Notes: a model not told the origin generated them from the sequence alone. DNA of 64,000 nt from Prosthecobacter sp. SYSU 5D2 (GCF_039655865.1 NZ_JBBYXL010000005.1:310001-374000); one strand, 5' to 3'. Counted from the first letter of the stretch, positions 45,065 through 54,138 are shown. Numbers and translations are program-made.

Positions 45065-46399
45065 TCAAACCTTCTCCTCTTGCAGATACGTCTGGCCTTT
45101 GTAAAACAGAGCGACGAAGACAAACAGCACGGTGGTGACGGCCATGCACTGGACGAAGAACCAGTAATAAGCGGAGCCGTTGAGGCTGCTGGCGAGGCCG
45201 GTTTTCTCGATGGAGGCATTGACGGCGGAGGTGAAGATGTTACCCAGGAAAACGCTGGAGTAAAACAGGGCCATGATGATGGATTTCAGTCGGGCAGGGG
45301 CCTGGGTGTAGCTGAATTCGAGGGCGGTGATGGAGATCATGATCTCGGCGCCGGTGATGAGTACATAGGCGAAGACCTGCCACCAGATGGTCGGCTTTTC
45401 GCCAGCAACGATCCAGGTTTCCACCAGCGCGGGGATGACGAAGGAGACGGCGGCGATGGCAAAGCCCAGGCAGATTTTCCGCAGGGGTGTGAGGGTCAAG
45501 AAGCGGCCCACAAAGGGATACACGACCAGGGAAAAGAACGGGATCATGAGCATGACCAGCAGGGGATTGACGCTCTGGATCTGGTCTGGCAGGACTTCGA
45601 CACCGAAAAGGGTGAGGTCCATGCGGGTGGCCTGCGCCACCCAGCGGGAGGCGGTCTGGTCGAACAGGGACCAGAACATGGCGATGAAGAGATAAATCAT
45701 CATCAGACCGGCGATGGAGCGCAGCACCACGGGACGTTGCAACTCCTGGAGGAACTCACGCGGCTGAGGGGGGATATGGGCAAACTGGTTTCGGCCTAAC
45801 CAAAAGAGAAATGTGGCAATGAACATCAGCACGCCAGGCACGCCAAAGGCCACATGCGGGCCATGCTCCTTCATCAGCCAGGGGGTGAGCAGGGTGGCGA
45901 AGACGGAACCGAAGTTGATGGAAAAGTAGAACCAGTTGTAGATGCGTGGCAGCAGATGAGCGTTGGATTTGCCAAACTGGTCACCGACATGCGAGGCCAC
46001 GCAGGGCTTGATGCCGCCTGCGCCGATGGCGACGAGTGTGAGGCCCCAGAAGAGGCCGTCGCGTGTGCTGTCCAGGGCAAGCACCAGATGCCCGAGGCAA
46101 TAGACCAGCGAGAGTGAAATGATGGTCTTGTATTTGCCTAACCAGAGGTCGGCAATAAGGCCGCCTGCAAGCGGAGTGAGGTAAACAGCGGCCATGTAGG
46201 CATGGATCCATTTGGAAGCCTCGGCCTCGCTCATCAGGTCCTTGGCACCTTCATGGGTGACGAGGGCGGTGGTCATGAAGACCATGAGGATGGTGCGCAT
46301 CCCATAGAAGCTGAAGCGCTCCGCCAGCTCGTTGCCGATGATGTAGGGGATGCCGGGTGGCATCGTGGAGGTGGCAACGGGAGCGGTGCGGTAGGCCAT
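45065..46399 (-). CDS. POT/PTR family proton-dependent oligopeptide transporter
   Basis: A 444-residue membrane protein with about 12 hydrophobic segments. The proton-coupled oligopeptide transporter signatures are clear: GNELAERFSFYGMR (the ExxERFxYYG motif, Glu24, Glu27 and Arg28) near the N-terminus and FYFSINFGSV near residue 150. It should import di- and tripeptides, or related nitrogenous solutes, driven by protons. I chose the ATG at 46399 because the family motif follows at the usual distance; the open frame extends 31 codons further. It lies 16 bases after the DUF1801/OmdA gene on the same strand and is probably co-transcribed with it. Two GCCTAAC words lie inside (45794, 46137). Confidence 0.9.
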   Translation of the reverse strand: MAYRTAPVATSTMPPGIPYIIGNELAERFSFYGMRTILMVFMTTALVTHEGAKDLMSEAEASKWIHAYMAAVYLTPLAGGLIADLWLGKYKTIISLSLVYCLGHLVLALDSTRDGLFWGLTLVAIGAGGIKPCVASHVGDQFGKSNAHLLPRIYNWFYFSINFGSVFATLLTPWLMKEHGPHVAFGVPGVLMFIATFLFWLGRNQFAHIPPQPREFLQELQRPVVLRSIAGLMMIYLFIAMFWSLFDQTASRWVAQATRMDLTLFGVEVLPDQIQSVNPLLVMLMIPFFSLVVYPFVGRFLTLTPLRKICLGFAIAAVSFVIPALVETWIVAGEKPTIWWQVFAYVLITGAEIMISITALEFSYTQAPARLKSIIMALFYSSVFLGNIFTSAVNASIEKTGLASSLNGSAYYWFFVQCMAVTTVLFVFVALFYKGQTYLQEEKV

Positions 46400-46415
46400 G
46401 GCGGTATTTGGAATG

Positions 46416-47033
46416 TTAGCAGGCTTCTTTCCTTTGTGCCCATTTCTTTCCGGCAACGAGGGCGCGGAGGGTTTCATCGAGCCGTCGGGCAATGGTCTCC
46501 GGCTGTTTGGCCATGCTGATCCAGACTTTGTACTCGCGCTGGTAGGTGGGCTTGAGCTGGTTGTAAAAGACGGCGGCGGCTTTGTTCTTTTTCAGCGCTG
46601 CCGCCAGGACCTCCGGCATGGGCCATTCTTCTCGCGGAGCCTGGGGCGGCTTTGGTTGTGCCGACTGGGCATCCACCCGGACGGCGGCATGGAGGAGTGT
46701 GCGCAGCGCTCGCAGGTTGTAGCCTTCTAAGGTGGGCGGCAGATCCATGCTGTGGATGCTGGCGTTCTCCAGTCCGTGATTGAAGAGATGTGCGGGGTCT
46801 GGAAGCTCGCTGCCCCGGTAAAAGGTCAGTTGGGCATGGCTCTTGAAGCCGCTGATGCCGCACACCCGTTTGCGCAGGCTGAAGCAGAGCATGTTGGAAT
46901 TGATGCTCTCCTTCAAGTCCGGCTCCCAGCGGAAGATGAGATTGCGCAGTTCCTCGCACACCGAACGAGAGCCTTCCGGGCAGGTGGCGATCCATTCATC
47001 CGGGTCATTCGTGCGGGAGCGGCGGCAGTCCAT
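46416..47033 (-). CDS. DUF1801 domain protein with YdeI/OmpD-associated C-terminus
   Basis: About 205 residues. The N-terminal half matches DUF1801: ELRNLIFRWEPDLKESI, NMLCFSLRKRVCGISGFKSHAQLTFYRG and FNHG. The C-terminal part, EEWPMPEVLAAALKKNKAAAVFYNQLKPTYQREYKVWISMAK and ETIARRLDETLRALVAGKKWA, is the OmdA/YdeI-type bacteriocin-protection segment. The DUF1801/OmdA fusion is a known small cytoplasmic family of uncertain role. The start at 47033 is an ATG; an in-frame TTG four codons upstream is less likely. It is followed by the POT transporter gene after 16 bases and is divergent from the CehA/McbA gene, with a 140-base shared upstream gap. Confidence 0.85.
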   Translation of the reverse strand: MDCRRSRTNDPDEWIATCPEGSRSVCEELRNLIFRWEPDLKESINSNMLCFSLRKRVCGISGFKSHAQLTFYRGSELPDPAHLFNHGLENASIHSMDLPPTLEGYNLRALRTLLHAAVRVDAQSAQPKPPQAPREEWPMPEVLAAALKKNKAAAVFYNQLKPTYQREYKVWISMAKQPETIARRLDETLRALVAGKKWAQRKEAC

Positions 47034-47173
47034 GGCATCAGGCAAACTTCTGTCAAACCTAGTTGTGTGACAGGACTTTCGTCAAGGCGGCTGCTTTTGT
47101 TCTGGGAGAAAGGATCGATTTGGAAAAGGCTCTCCTCATCTTGCGTAATTGCCTGACATTCATCCTGCCGACC

Positions 47174-49672
47174 ATGAAAACCATTGCTTTGTTTCTGCTA
47201 GCCACCTCTTCTGCGCTCTGGAGCGCGGAGGTTTTTGAAGCCAACCAGGGCCGTGAAAAGGAGCTCCCGGGAGGCAAGGAGGCCGATGGCATCCGGGGGG
47301 ATTTTGTGCTGCGCAATGACAAGGTGGAGGCGGTGATCTCCCACAATGGGCCCAATCGCCGGGCGAACATGAGCACTTTTTATGGGGCTGACGGGGCCTC
47401 TCCTGGGAGCCTTTATGACCTGACCTTGCGCGGAGCATCCAACGACCAGCTGGTGGCCTACTGCCCAGGGGGGCACGGCCCGGTCTCGTATGTGCGGATC
47501 CTGACGGACCAACCGAAAGGAGAGGCGGCGATCGAATCCGTGACCACGGCGGCCAGCAATGGGGGCATTTACAAGCGCAATGAATACCGTGTCAAAGACG
47601 GGCAGCAGGGGCTCATTATCACGACGACCTGGCGCAATGAAACCGATGCGGTGCAAAAGGTCCCCTCCAAGTCTGACCTCACCCGCTTTAACTCCACCGG
47701 GGAGACGGTGGAAGGCATCTACTGGGCCGATGCCATCAACCCCGCGCACAAGTGCGGCTATGCCCTGGCCACGCTTGAGGTGACCGGTGCAGACAAGGTA
47801 TCCGGGGACATCCAGATCTCTCCTGGAGCGAGCGTGAGCATCCGGCGCTTTTTCGCAGTCGGCACTTCCCCTGCCCAGGCGGTGGGCGAGGCGCTGGAGG
47901 CTAAAGGAAAGAACGTGAGCCAGGTCGCAGGTAGCTTGCAGTCCGGGGGCGCCCCGGTGACAACGGCGACAGTGCATGTGCCGTTTACCAGCAAGCCGGT
48001 TCCCGCCTACCCGGATGAAAAGGGGGTCTACCAGTTTAAAATGCCAACCGGCAAGGTTGAACTGAAAGTCACAGATCTGGGGCGGGCGGATACAGTCGTT
48101 GAGGTGCACGTGGGGAAGGCCGGGGCAGAGGCTCCTGAAACGCCGCTGCCTGCTGCCGCCCGTATCCGGTTTGAAATCGCTGATGAAGGCGGGGTGTCCT
48201 TCCCCTGCAAGGCGCACTTTGAACCGCTGGACAAGGATGCTCCCAAGCTGGACCTGGGGCCCAAAGAACGCGCCCATGGCTGCGTGGACCAGTATCACAG
48301 TGAGAAGGGCCAGTTCATCGTGCAGCTGCCGCCGGGCAGGTACCGGGTGGTGGTGGTGCGCGGGCCTGAGTATGGCCACCTCGCTGAAGAAGTGACGGTT
48401 CAGCCTAACCAGGAGTCTGTTTTCAAAGGTGTTCTGAAGCGCCTGGTGGATACGAAAGGCTGGATCAGCGCCGACTTCCACAATCATAGCACCCCCAGCG
48501 GCGACAATGTCTGCGATACGGATGGACGCCTCATTAACATTGCTGCGGAGCATCTGGAATTTGCGCCTACGACGGAGCATAACCGGTTGTATGACTGGGA
48601 ACCGGTCATTGAATCCCTCGGGCTGAGTCCGTTCATCAAGACGGTGAAGGGCATGGAGCTGACGGGGGCGGGCCAGCATTTCAATGCCTTTCCCTTTGAA
48701 CCCGATCCGCTTCTCCAGGATGGTGGGGCACCGGTTTGGAATGACGATCCCCGCGTCAGCGCCCTGACCCTGCGGCGCTGGCAGGGTGAGCAGGACAACC
48801 GGTGGATCCAGTTCAACCACCCGAATCTGACGGACATGTTTGTGGACCGTGACAGAGACGACCAAGTGGACGGCGGCTTCATCGGTGTGGGAAGCATGAT
48901 TGACGGGATGGAGACGCAAAACGGCGCCAGCACAGACATCCTGCATGATGCCCCTTTCAAATTCTCCCGCGCTGCCAACTCGCTCGCCACCAAGGTGATG
49001 CTGTGCCGGGAGTTCATGTGGCGGCAGCTTTTGAACCAGGGCCACCGGTTGGTGGCGGTCGGCGTAGCGGATGCCCACACGGTTTATGGCAATGGCGTGG
49101 GATGCTGGCGTGTTTACCTGCCCAGCAGCACGGATGATCCGGCAGCCATTGACTGGGCGGAGCTTTCCCCAAAGGCCAAAGCCGGCAACATGATCCTGAC
49201 CACCGGCCCCTTCCTGGAAGTGGCCACTGCGGATGGCAAGATCGCCGGCAGCGATGTCAGCTCACCTGGCGGTGTGGAGCTGAAAGTGACGGTGCAATGC
49301 ACCGACTGGCAGGACATCAACCGCGTGCAGGTGCTGGTGAATGGCCGCCTGGAACCGACGCTGAACTTCACCCGTGAATCCCATCCGCAGATGTTCCAGG
49401 ACGGGGTGGTGAAGTTTGATCAGACCCTGCAGGTGCCGCTGAAAGAGGATGCCCACCTCATCGTGGTGGCGATGCATGAGACGATGACGCTGAAGACCGG
49501 CTACGGCACCAGCAGCTACGCGACGATGCGTCCCTGCGCTTACAACAATCCCATTTACGTTGATGTGGACGGTGGCGGTTTCAAGGCCAACGGCGACAAC
49601 CTGGGGTTCGACCCGCCGACCATGGGATTGACCGTGGACCAGGCGAAGGCCCTGCTGGAGAAAAGGAAATGA
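47174..49672 (+). CDS. CehA/McbA family metallohydrolase, secreted
   Basis: An 832-residue protein with a Sec signal (MKTIALFLLATSSALWSAE). Two beta-rich domains (about 20-280 and 280-430, the latter carboxypeptidase-regulatory-like with FEIADEGGVSFPCKAHFEP) precede a PHP-type metal-dependent domain (about 428-720) that starts with ISADFHNHSTPSGDN, where His436 and His438 are metal ligands, and continues with EFAPTTEHNR and VGVADAHTVYGNG. The family includes carbamate and ester hydrolases such as CehA/McbA, but the substrate here is unknown and the secreted large form is typical of PVC bacteria. I use the ATG at 47174 since it opens the signal peptide. It is convergent with the SurA-like gene. 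Confidence 0.82.
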   Translation: MKTIALFLLATSSALWSAEVFEANQGREKELPGGKEADGIRGDFVLRNDKVEAVISHNGPNRRANMSTFYGADGASPGSLYDLTLRGASNDQLVAYCPGGHGPVSYVRILTDQPKGEAAIESVTTAASNGGIYKRNEYRVKDGQQGLIITTTWRNETDAVQKVPSKSDLTRFNSTGETVEGIYWADAINPAHKCGYALATLEVTGADKVSGDIQISPGASVSIRRFFAVGTSPAQAVGEALEAKGKNVSQVAGSLQSGGAPVTTATVHVPFTSKPVPAYPDEKGVYQFKMPTGKVELKVTDLGRADTVVEVHVGKAGAEAPETPLPAAARIRFEIADEGGVSFPCKAHFEPLDKDAPKLDLGPKERAHGCVDQYHSEKGQFIVQLPPGRYRVVVVRGPEYGHLAEEVTVQPNQESVFKGVLKRLVDTKGWISADFHNHSTPSGDNVCDTDGRLINIAAEHLEFAPTTEHNRLYDWEPVIESLGLSPFIKTVKGMELTGAGQHFNAFPFEPDPLLQDGGAPVWNDDPRVSALTLRRWQGEQDNRWIQFNHPNLTDMFVDRDRDDQVDGGFIGVGSMIDGMETQNGASTDILHDAPFKFSRAANSLATKVMLCREFMWRQLLNQGHRLVAVGVADAHTVYGNGVGCWRVYLPSSTDDPAAIDWAELSPKAKAGNMILTTGPFLEVATADGKIAGSDVSSPGGVELKVTVQCTDWQDINRVQVLVNGRLEPTLNFTRESHPQMFQDGVVKFDQTLQVPLKEDAHLIVVAMHETMTLKTGYGTSSYATMRPCAYNNPIYVDVDGGGFKANGDNLGFDPPTMGLTVDQAKALLEKRK

Positions 49673-49706
49673 ATTGGAAGGAGTCTCCCAATGCAGATCC
49701 GATCTT

Positions 49707-50690
49707 TTACCAGCCGATCTTCTTGATCACGGCACGCTTGCGCAGCCCCTCCATCCACTGGTCAATGACGGTCTTGGACTTCTCCGCTGAGATGGCGCGC
49801 TCGATCTCGTCGCGCACTTCGCTCATGGGCTTGGAATTGCCGTATTTGATGGCATCGCAGGCGATGATGATGTAGGCGGCTTCGTCATCAATGACCTCGC
49901 TGAGGCCACCGGTCTTCAGGTTGAAGGCGACGTTGGCGATGGAAGGTTTCATCTGCTCGCGGGCCATCCAGTCCCACGCGCCACCGTCTTCAGCATGGCT
50001 GTCCTGGGAATAAGTCTTGGCGGTGGTGGCAAAGTCGGCGCCCTTCACTAGCTTGCTGCGGATTTCCTGGGCCATCTTTTTCTGGCTCTCAGGTGTGGCC
50101 GTGGCCTCGCCGCTGTATTTGGCGATGGTGATGGTGCTGATCTTGATCATGTCCCCGCTGCGCCATTTGGCGATGTTCTTCTTGTAGAAGTCTTCCACTT
50201 CCTTGGGTGTGGCAGGTGGCTGCTCGGAAGCCTGCTTGCCCCGCATGGCCTGGACGATCATCATCTTCTCGCGCATGTCGCGGAATTTTTTCAGCGTCAT
50301 GCCGGACTGGGCCAGCTCTTTGACAAAGGCCTCCCGGTTGCCTTTGAAGCTCTCACGGACGATGCCGTTGATGTCATCATCCACCCACTGGCTCTTGATG
50401 GCCGCGCCCATGCGCTTGAACTCAGCCAGCACCAACTCCCGGTCAATAAGGCTGTCCAGTGCGGTCGCACGGAGGTTGGCCAGCTCACGTTGGAGGGCTG
50501 TGGGATCGTTTTGATACTGGAAGCGCAGCATCTGCTCCTGGGCATTCACCGCATCACGCACCTCGGATTTGGTGACGACATTACCATTGACGATGGCGGC
50601 AATGCCATTGCTGGAGGACTGGGAATACACCGGAGACGCCAGGCAGAATAGGGCGGCAACGAAGAAAAGGGGGCGCGATAAAACGGACAT
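49707..50690 (-). CDS. SurA-like periplasmic peptidyl-prolyl isomerase
   Basis: About 327 residues with a Sec signal (MSVLSRPLFFVAALFCLASPVYS). A SurA N-terminal chaperone-like domain (about 25-150) starts with NGIAAIVNGNVVTKSEVRD, followed by a parvulin-type (PPIC) rotamase domain at about 175-275, with ISTITIAK, KLVKGADFATTAKTYSQDS and GGAWDWMAREQM. It should help outer-membrane protein folding. The ATG at 50690 puts the signal at residue 1; an ATG at 50717 would add nine residues. It lies downstream of opcA on the same strand (69-base gap), possibly the last gene of the zwf-opcA unit. Confidence 0.87.
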   Translation of the reverse strand: MSVLSRPLFFVAALFCLASPVYSQSSSNGIAAIVNGNVVTKSEVRDAVNAQEQMLRFQYQNDPTALQRELANLRATALDSLIDRELVLAEFKRMGAAIKSQWVDDDINGIVRESFKGNREAFVKELAQSGMTLKKFRDMREKMMIVQAMRGKQASEQPPATPKEVEDFYKKNIAKWRSGDMIKISTITIAKYSGEATATPESQKKMAQEIRSKLVKGADFATTAKTYSQDSHAEDGGAWDWMAREQMKPSIANVAFNLKTGGLSEVIDDEAAYIIIACDAIKYGNSKPMSEVRDEIERAISAEKSKTVIDQWMEGLRKRAVIKKIGW

Positions 50691-50759
50691 GGCGGGTTTC
50701 AGGGGACGGTTAACCATCACGGGCGGGGGTAGCAAGGGCAAAACTAACCTGCTTTGTGA

Positions 50760-51815
50760 CTATGGCAACCTGGCTAACATAGGCTGAATCAGCGGCAATA
50801 CATGTGAATAATGCGTGCTTCCGCCAGCGCGGCTGAGCTGCTCCGAGATCAGGTCAGCATCCCCAACGACGTCGGCCGGCAGCATTTCTTCATGACTGTG
50901 GCCCTCGCAGGAGGCGTGGGTGTGGACAAAGGAGGAGGTTCCTTCCCGGGTGATGGAGACGTCCAGGCAGGGGGCGGTGAGGCGCAGGGATTGCAAAGCG
51001 CAACCTTCATTCTTTGCCTCAAGATGAAGGGTCAGGGTGCTGCCGTCCGCCTTGATAAAGACGAGCCCTTTCTGACTTTCATCCAGGGTGGCCCCCAGGC
51101 GCTGGGCAATCCAGGCACCCAGCAGCAGGGCGGCGCAGCGCTGACCGGGGGCGTGGGTGATTTCCACTTTTTCCACCCGCGGCAGGTGCTCGCGTGCCTT
51201 GAAATCCTGGAAGCTGTTGGCCAGGGCCGTGCGCAGGAAGTGGCTGCGCGTCCAGCTCAGGTCGCGGACATCAAAGCCGGCGGCGGCCTTGGCTTCTATC
51301 AGCCCGGCAAACTCGGCGACGGGATCGGTCCAGCGACCACTGTCAATGATAAGAGTACCGATGCGGCTGTAGAATCGCTCTTCAAAATTCTTCGTCAGGT
51401 CCCCCTGCCACCAGACGATGAGCGGCAGGTCCGAGTCCAGATGGGCGAAGACGATGTTTTGCACCTGGGCGGCATCGCCCCCTTCCAGGACAAAGGAGAT
51501 CTGCTCGCTGCAGACCACCTGCTTACCCTGGTAAGGGCGGCAGAGGGCATTGATCCAGGCGCGGGCGCGCTGGGGTTTGACATCCGGCAGGCAGGTGATG
51601 AGCAAGGCGCGGCAGGCATTGTCATCAGTGATGCGGGTCAGCTTGTCATTGTTGGCGACAATGGTGTCCGGGTCCTCGCTGTAGATGGCGAAGTTGATGA
51701 GCGAGGCGCGGGTCTTGGCCTCATCGCTAGACCACAGCTCCTTGAGCGCGCGGTCAATCTTGGGCAGCTCGACCTCGGTGCCGAGGCTGGAAAGGGTGTC
51801 TTCGTTAAGGGGCAT
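50760..51815 (-). CDS. opcA: Glucose-6-phosphate dehydrogenase assembly protein OpcA
   Basis: A 351-residue OpcA protein, needed for assembly or activation of glucose-6-phosphate dehydrogenase in cyanobacteria and some other bacteria. Family segments visible include ARASLINFAIY, VCSEQISFVLEGGDAAQVQNIVFAHLDSDLPLIVWW, IIDSGRWTDPV and FDVRDLSWTR, and the genomic link with zwf supports it. The ATG at 51815 is four bases after the ParE stop, so it is either in the same transcript as the TA genes or translationally coupled to them. The presence of OpcA outside cyanobacteria and actinobacteria is notable but known in PVC genomes. Confidence 0.9.
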   Translation of the reverse strand: MPLNEDTLSSLGTEVELPKIDRALKELWSSDEAKTRASLINFAIYSEDPDTIVANNDKLTRITDDNACRALLITCLPDVKPQRARAWINALCRPYQGKQVVCSEQISFVLEGGDAAQVQNIVFAHLDSDLPLIVWWQGDLTKNFEERFYSRIGTLIIDSGRWTDPVAEFAGLIEAKAAAGFDVRDLSWTRSHFLRTALANSFQDFKAREHLPRVEKVEITHAPGQRCAALLLGAWIAQRLGATLDESQKGLVFIKADGSTLTLHLEAKNEGCALQSLRLTAPCLDVSITREGTSSFVHTHASCEGHSHEEMLPADVVGDADLISEQLSRAGGSTHYSHVLPLIQPMLARLP

Positions 51816-51819
51816 GGGA

Positions 51820-52119
51820 TTAAAGGGAGCGTTTGAGTTGATGGCGGATCCACTTCGGATCCCGGCGCTGGTCCATGACGCGGTGGATGATGATGGAGCC
51901 GGATTCGACGGTATAATAGATTCCGCAATGAAACTTGCGCACTAGCATGCGATGAAAGCCCGCATTTATGGGATAAATGCCATAGTCAGATTTAAGGCTG
52001 CGGATGCTGCTCAAGACAAACTGAAAGAAATAGTCCCCGACGCCTGCTTCCTGGTCTTCATAGAAGTGCCAGCCGTCATCGAGATCATTCTCGGCAGAAG
52101 CGAGGACAATGACCTTCAT
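51820..52119 (-). CDS. RelE/ParE family toxin
   Basis: A 99-residue ParE/RelE-fold toxin: VIVLASAENDLDDGWHFYEDQE, GVGDYFFQFVLSSIRSL, YPINAGFHRMLVRKFHCGIYYTVESGSIIIHRVMDQRRDP. The order of strands and the C-terminal RRDPKWI match ParE-type toxins that inhibit gyrase or, in RelE relatives, cut mRNA. Its start overlaps the antitoxin stop by four bases. The stop is four bases from the opcA start, so toxin and opcA are coupled. This toxin lies between zwf and opcA, an unusual place for a toxin gene. Confidence 0.86.
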   Translation of the reverse strand: MKVIVLASAENDLDDGWHFYEDQEAGVGDYFFQFVLSSIRSLKSDYGIYPINAGFHRMLVRKFHCGIYYTVESGSIIIHRVMDQRRDPKWIRHQLKRSL

Positions 52120-52352
52120 CGGGACTGAAACTTAGCCTTTAGACGAGCTTCAACCACATCAAGATCATCTCCAGTTTCAAGTCCGGCATGATACCGCTGG
52201 TTTTGCTCTTTCAGGTCTTTCAAGAGCCACTCGGGAAAAGCGTCTTCCTCCTCATTGGATTCAGCCTCTGGGAAAAGTCGGTCCACTAAAGCGTGCAGCA
52301 GTTCTTTCTGTTCTTCAGGAGTGAAGCTGTTTATCATCAATGTCGCATTCAT
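52116..52352 (-). CDS. Antitoxin of the addiction-module-component type (second of two)
   Basis: A 78-residue acidic protein. The C-terminus, PEWLLKDLKEQNQRYHAGLETGDDLDVVEARLK, has the W-x-x-E/D-x-x-x-R-x-x-x-x-x-x-G pattern of addiction-module component antitoxins that pair with ParE/RelE toxins. The N-terminal half, SFTPEEQKELLHALVDRLF, resembles the dimerising part of the same family. It overlaps the gene before it and the ParE gene after it by four bases each. It is the likely direct antitoxin of the ParE. Confidence 0.72.
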   Translation of the reverse strand: MNATLMINSFTPEEQKELLHALVDRLFPEAESNEEEDAFPEWLLKDLKEQNQRYHAGLETGDDLDVVEARLKAKFQSR

Positions 52353-52552
52353 GACGGTAATAGTTCTGCCTGAAGTTCTTTTTTCAGTTGTTCTAGAGTC
52401 AGCACTTCTTCCTCGCCCTTCAGCCAGCGTTCCCGGGCTTCCAGAGCCAGTTTCCAGTCTTGTTCTGAAGGTTCAAAGTCCACAGCAGGCTCAAGATCCA
52501 CATCAGTACCACGGGCTTCTTCACGAAGCACAAATTCGGATGGAGCACTCAT
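52349..52552 (-). CDS. Small acidic protein, possible second antitoxin (first of two)
   Basis: A 67-residue acidic protein from the ATG at 52552. Its C-terminal half, DWKLALEARERWLKGEEEVLTLEQLKKEL, shows the W-x-x-x-x-x-x-R-x-x-x-x-x-G pattern also seen in the antitoxin that follows, so the two look like related antitoxin halves in tandem. The N-terminal half is short and acidic, without a DNA-binding pattern I can recognise. The stop overlaps the next start by four bases. It starts 44 bases after the end of zwf. Assignment as an antitoxin is inference from sequence pattern and position. Confidence 0.55.
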   Translation of the reverse strand: MSAPSEFVLREEARGTDVDLEPAVDFEPSEQDWKLALEARERWLKGEEEVLTLEQLKKELQAELLPS

Positions 52553-52596
52553 GGTATAAGATGGATCAGAATTTGGGAAAAACAACTGTTCTGCCT

Positions 52597-54138
52597 TCAC
52601 AGCAGCCGCCATTCGCGGCCGTCCTGGCGGAGGAGGTCGTCGGCTTCTTTAGGGCCCCAGGAGCCGGCAGGGTATTCGCACATGGGGGGCGGGGTGTCTG
52701 TTTTGTGCCAGGCGTGCTCGAGTTCATCAATGAACTTCCACGCGCTTTCCACCTCGTCGCGGCGGGCGAAGAGGGTGGCATCGCCGGCCATGGCATCCAA
52801 CAGCAGGCGCTCATAAGCCTCGGGGCTGGCTTTGCCAAAGCTGCCGCTGTAGCGGAAGTCCATCTTCACCTGCTGCATGGACAGGGCCTGGCCAGGCTGC
52901 TTGCACAGGATGCGCAGGGCGATCCCCTCATCCGGCTGGATGCGGATGACGAGGGTGTTTTCGCTGCTGCCTGGGAGGCGGGCGGTGGCGAAGGGCACCT
53001 GCGGCGGCTTTTTGAAATGCACGCTGATCTCAGTGGCCTTCTTGGGCAGTTGCTTGCCCACACGGATGTAAAAGGGCACCCCCTGCCAGCGCCAGGTGTC
53101 CACAAACAGACGCAGGGCCACATAGGCCTCCGTCTTGGATTCCGGGTTCACCCGGTCCTCCTGCCGGTAGCCGACGCGCGGCGCACCGTCCACGCTGCCG
53201 GCGGTGTATTGGGCGCGGATAACGTTGGCCCCCACGGCTTCCGGCCCAACTAATGGACGCAGAGCGCGGATGACCTTCACTTTTTCGTCGCGCACGCTGT
53301 CCGCGCTGAGATCGGTCGGCGGCTCCATGGCCACGAGGGAGAGAAGCTGGAAAAGGTGGTTTTGCACCATGTCCCGCAGGGCGCCGGCAGTGTCATAATA
53401 GCCGCCACGACCGCCTTCCATGCCCAGGTTTTCTGCGCAGGTGATCTGGATATGGTCAATGTAACGGCTGTTCCAGTTGGGCTCAAAAAGGATGTTGGCA
53501 AACCGCAGCACCATGATGTTCTGGGCCGTTTCCTTGCCCAGGTAATGGTCAATGCGGTAGGTGTCCTTTTCCTCAAAGGTGCCCGCCACGGTTTCATTCA
53601 GGGCGCGGGCGCTGGCCAGGTCCTTGCCAAACGGCTTCTCACAGACCACCCGGGCCCATTTGCCGCCCACGCCGTGATTCAGTCCAGCATCACGGAGCAT
53701 CTCCAGGATGGGCTTGAAGGCCTCCGGGGCGGAAGCCAGGTAAAACAGGCGGTTGGCAGGGGCACCGCGCTCTTCGTCGAATTTGTTCAGCAGCTCGGCC
53801 AGGGCTTTGTATCCCTCCAGGTCGCCGAATTCGCTCCGGTGATAATGGATGCTTTGGGAAAAGCTGGCCCACAATTCGTCATTGTGGCCGCTGCGGCTGT
53901 TTTTGCGGTTGCCCTCCTCCAACTCGGTGCGGAAGACCTCGTCAGATTTGTCACGCCGGGCGAAACCCACCACTTTGAACTGTGGCGGCAGATCCCCCTC
54001 CGCAGCGACATTGTAGAGCGCCGGAATGAGCTTGCGGTTGGTCAGATCTCCCGTGGCGCCAAAGATGACCACGGTGCAAGGCTCCGCGCGGTGGCGCTGG
54101 AGGAGCGTTTCTTGAAAGGGATTTTCCAGTTCAGGCAT
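52597..54138 (-). CDS. zwf: Glucose-6-phosphate 1-dehydrogenase
   Basis: A 513-residue enzyme, the usual length, which oxidises glucose-6-phosphate to 6-phosphogluconolactone with NADP and opens the oxidative pentose phosphate pathway. The cofactor loop is VIFGATGDLTNRKL (residues 24-37), the substrate motif is RIDHYLGKETAQN near 193-205, and the C-terminal part shows RVGKQLPKKATEI and EAYERLLLDAMAGD. I chose the ATG at 54138; the open frame goes on 87 codons upstream but this would pass through the promoter region shared with the divergent helicase gene. It is the first gene of a probable five- or six-gene unit with three small TA genes and opcA. Confidence 0.95.
   Translation of the reverse strand: MPELENPFQETLLQRHRAEPCTVVIFGATGDLTNRKLIPALYNVAAEGDLPPQFKVVGFARRDKSDEVFRTELEEGNRKNSRSGHNDELWASFSQSIHYHRSEFGDLEGYKALAELLNKFDEERGAPANRLFYLASAPEAFKPILEMLRDAGLNHGVGGKWARVVCEKPFGKDLASARALNETVAGTFEEKDTYRIDHYLGKETAQNIMVLRFANILFEPNWNSRYIDHIQITCAENLGMEGGRGGYYDTAGALRDMVQNHLFQLLSLVAMEPPTDLSADSVRDEKVKVIRALRPLVGPEAVGANVIRAQYTAGSVDGAPRVGYRQEDRVNPESKTEAYVALRLFVDTWRWQGVPFYIRVGKQLPKKATEISVHFKKPPQVPFATARLPGSSENTLVIRIQPDEGIALRILCKQPGQALSMQQVKMDFRYSGSFGKASPEAYERLLLDAMAGDATLFARRDEVESAWKFIDELEHAWHKTDTPPPMCEYPAGSWGPKEADDLLRQDGREWRLL

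Noticed and set aside
47198..49078. Long open frame on the minus strand opposite the CehA/McbA gene
   Set aside because: Low-complexity, His- and Arg-rich translation without domains; shadow of the real gene.
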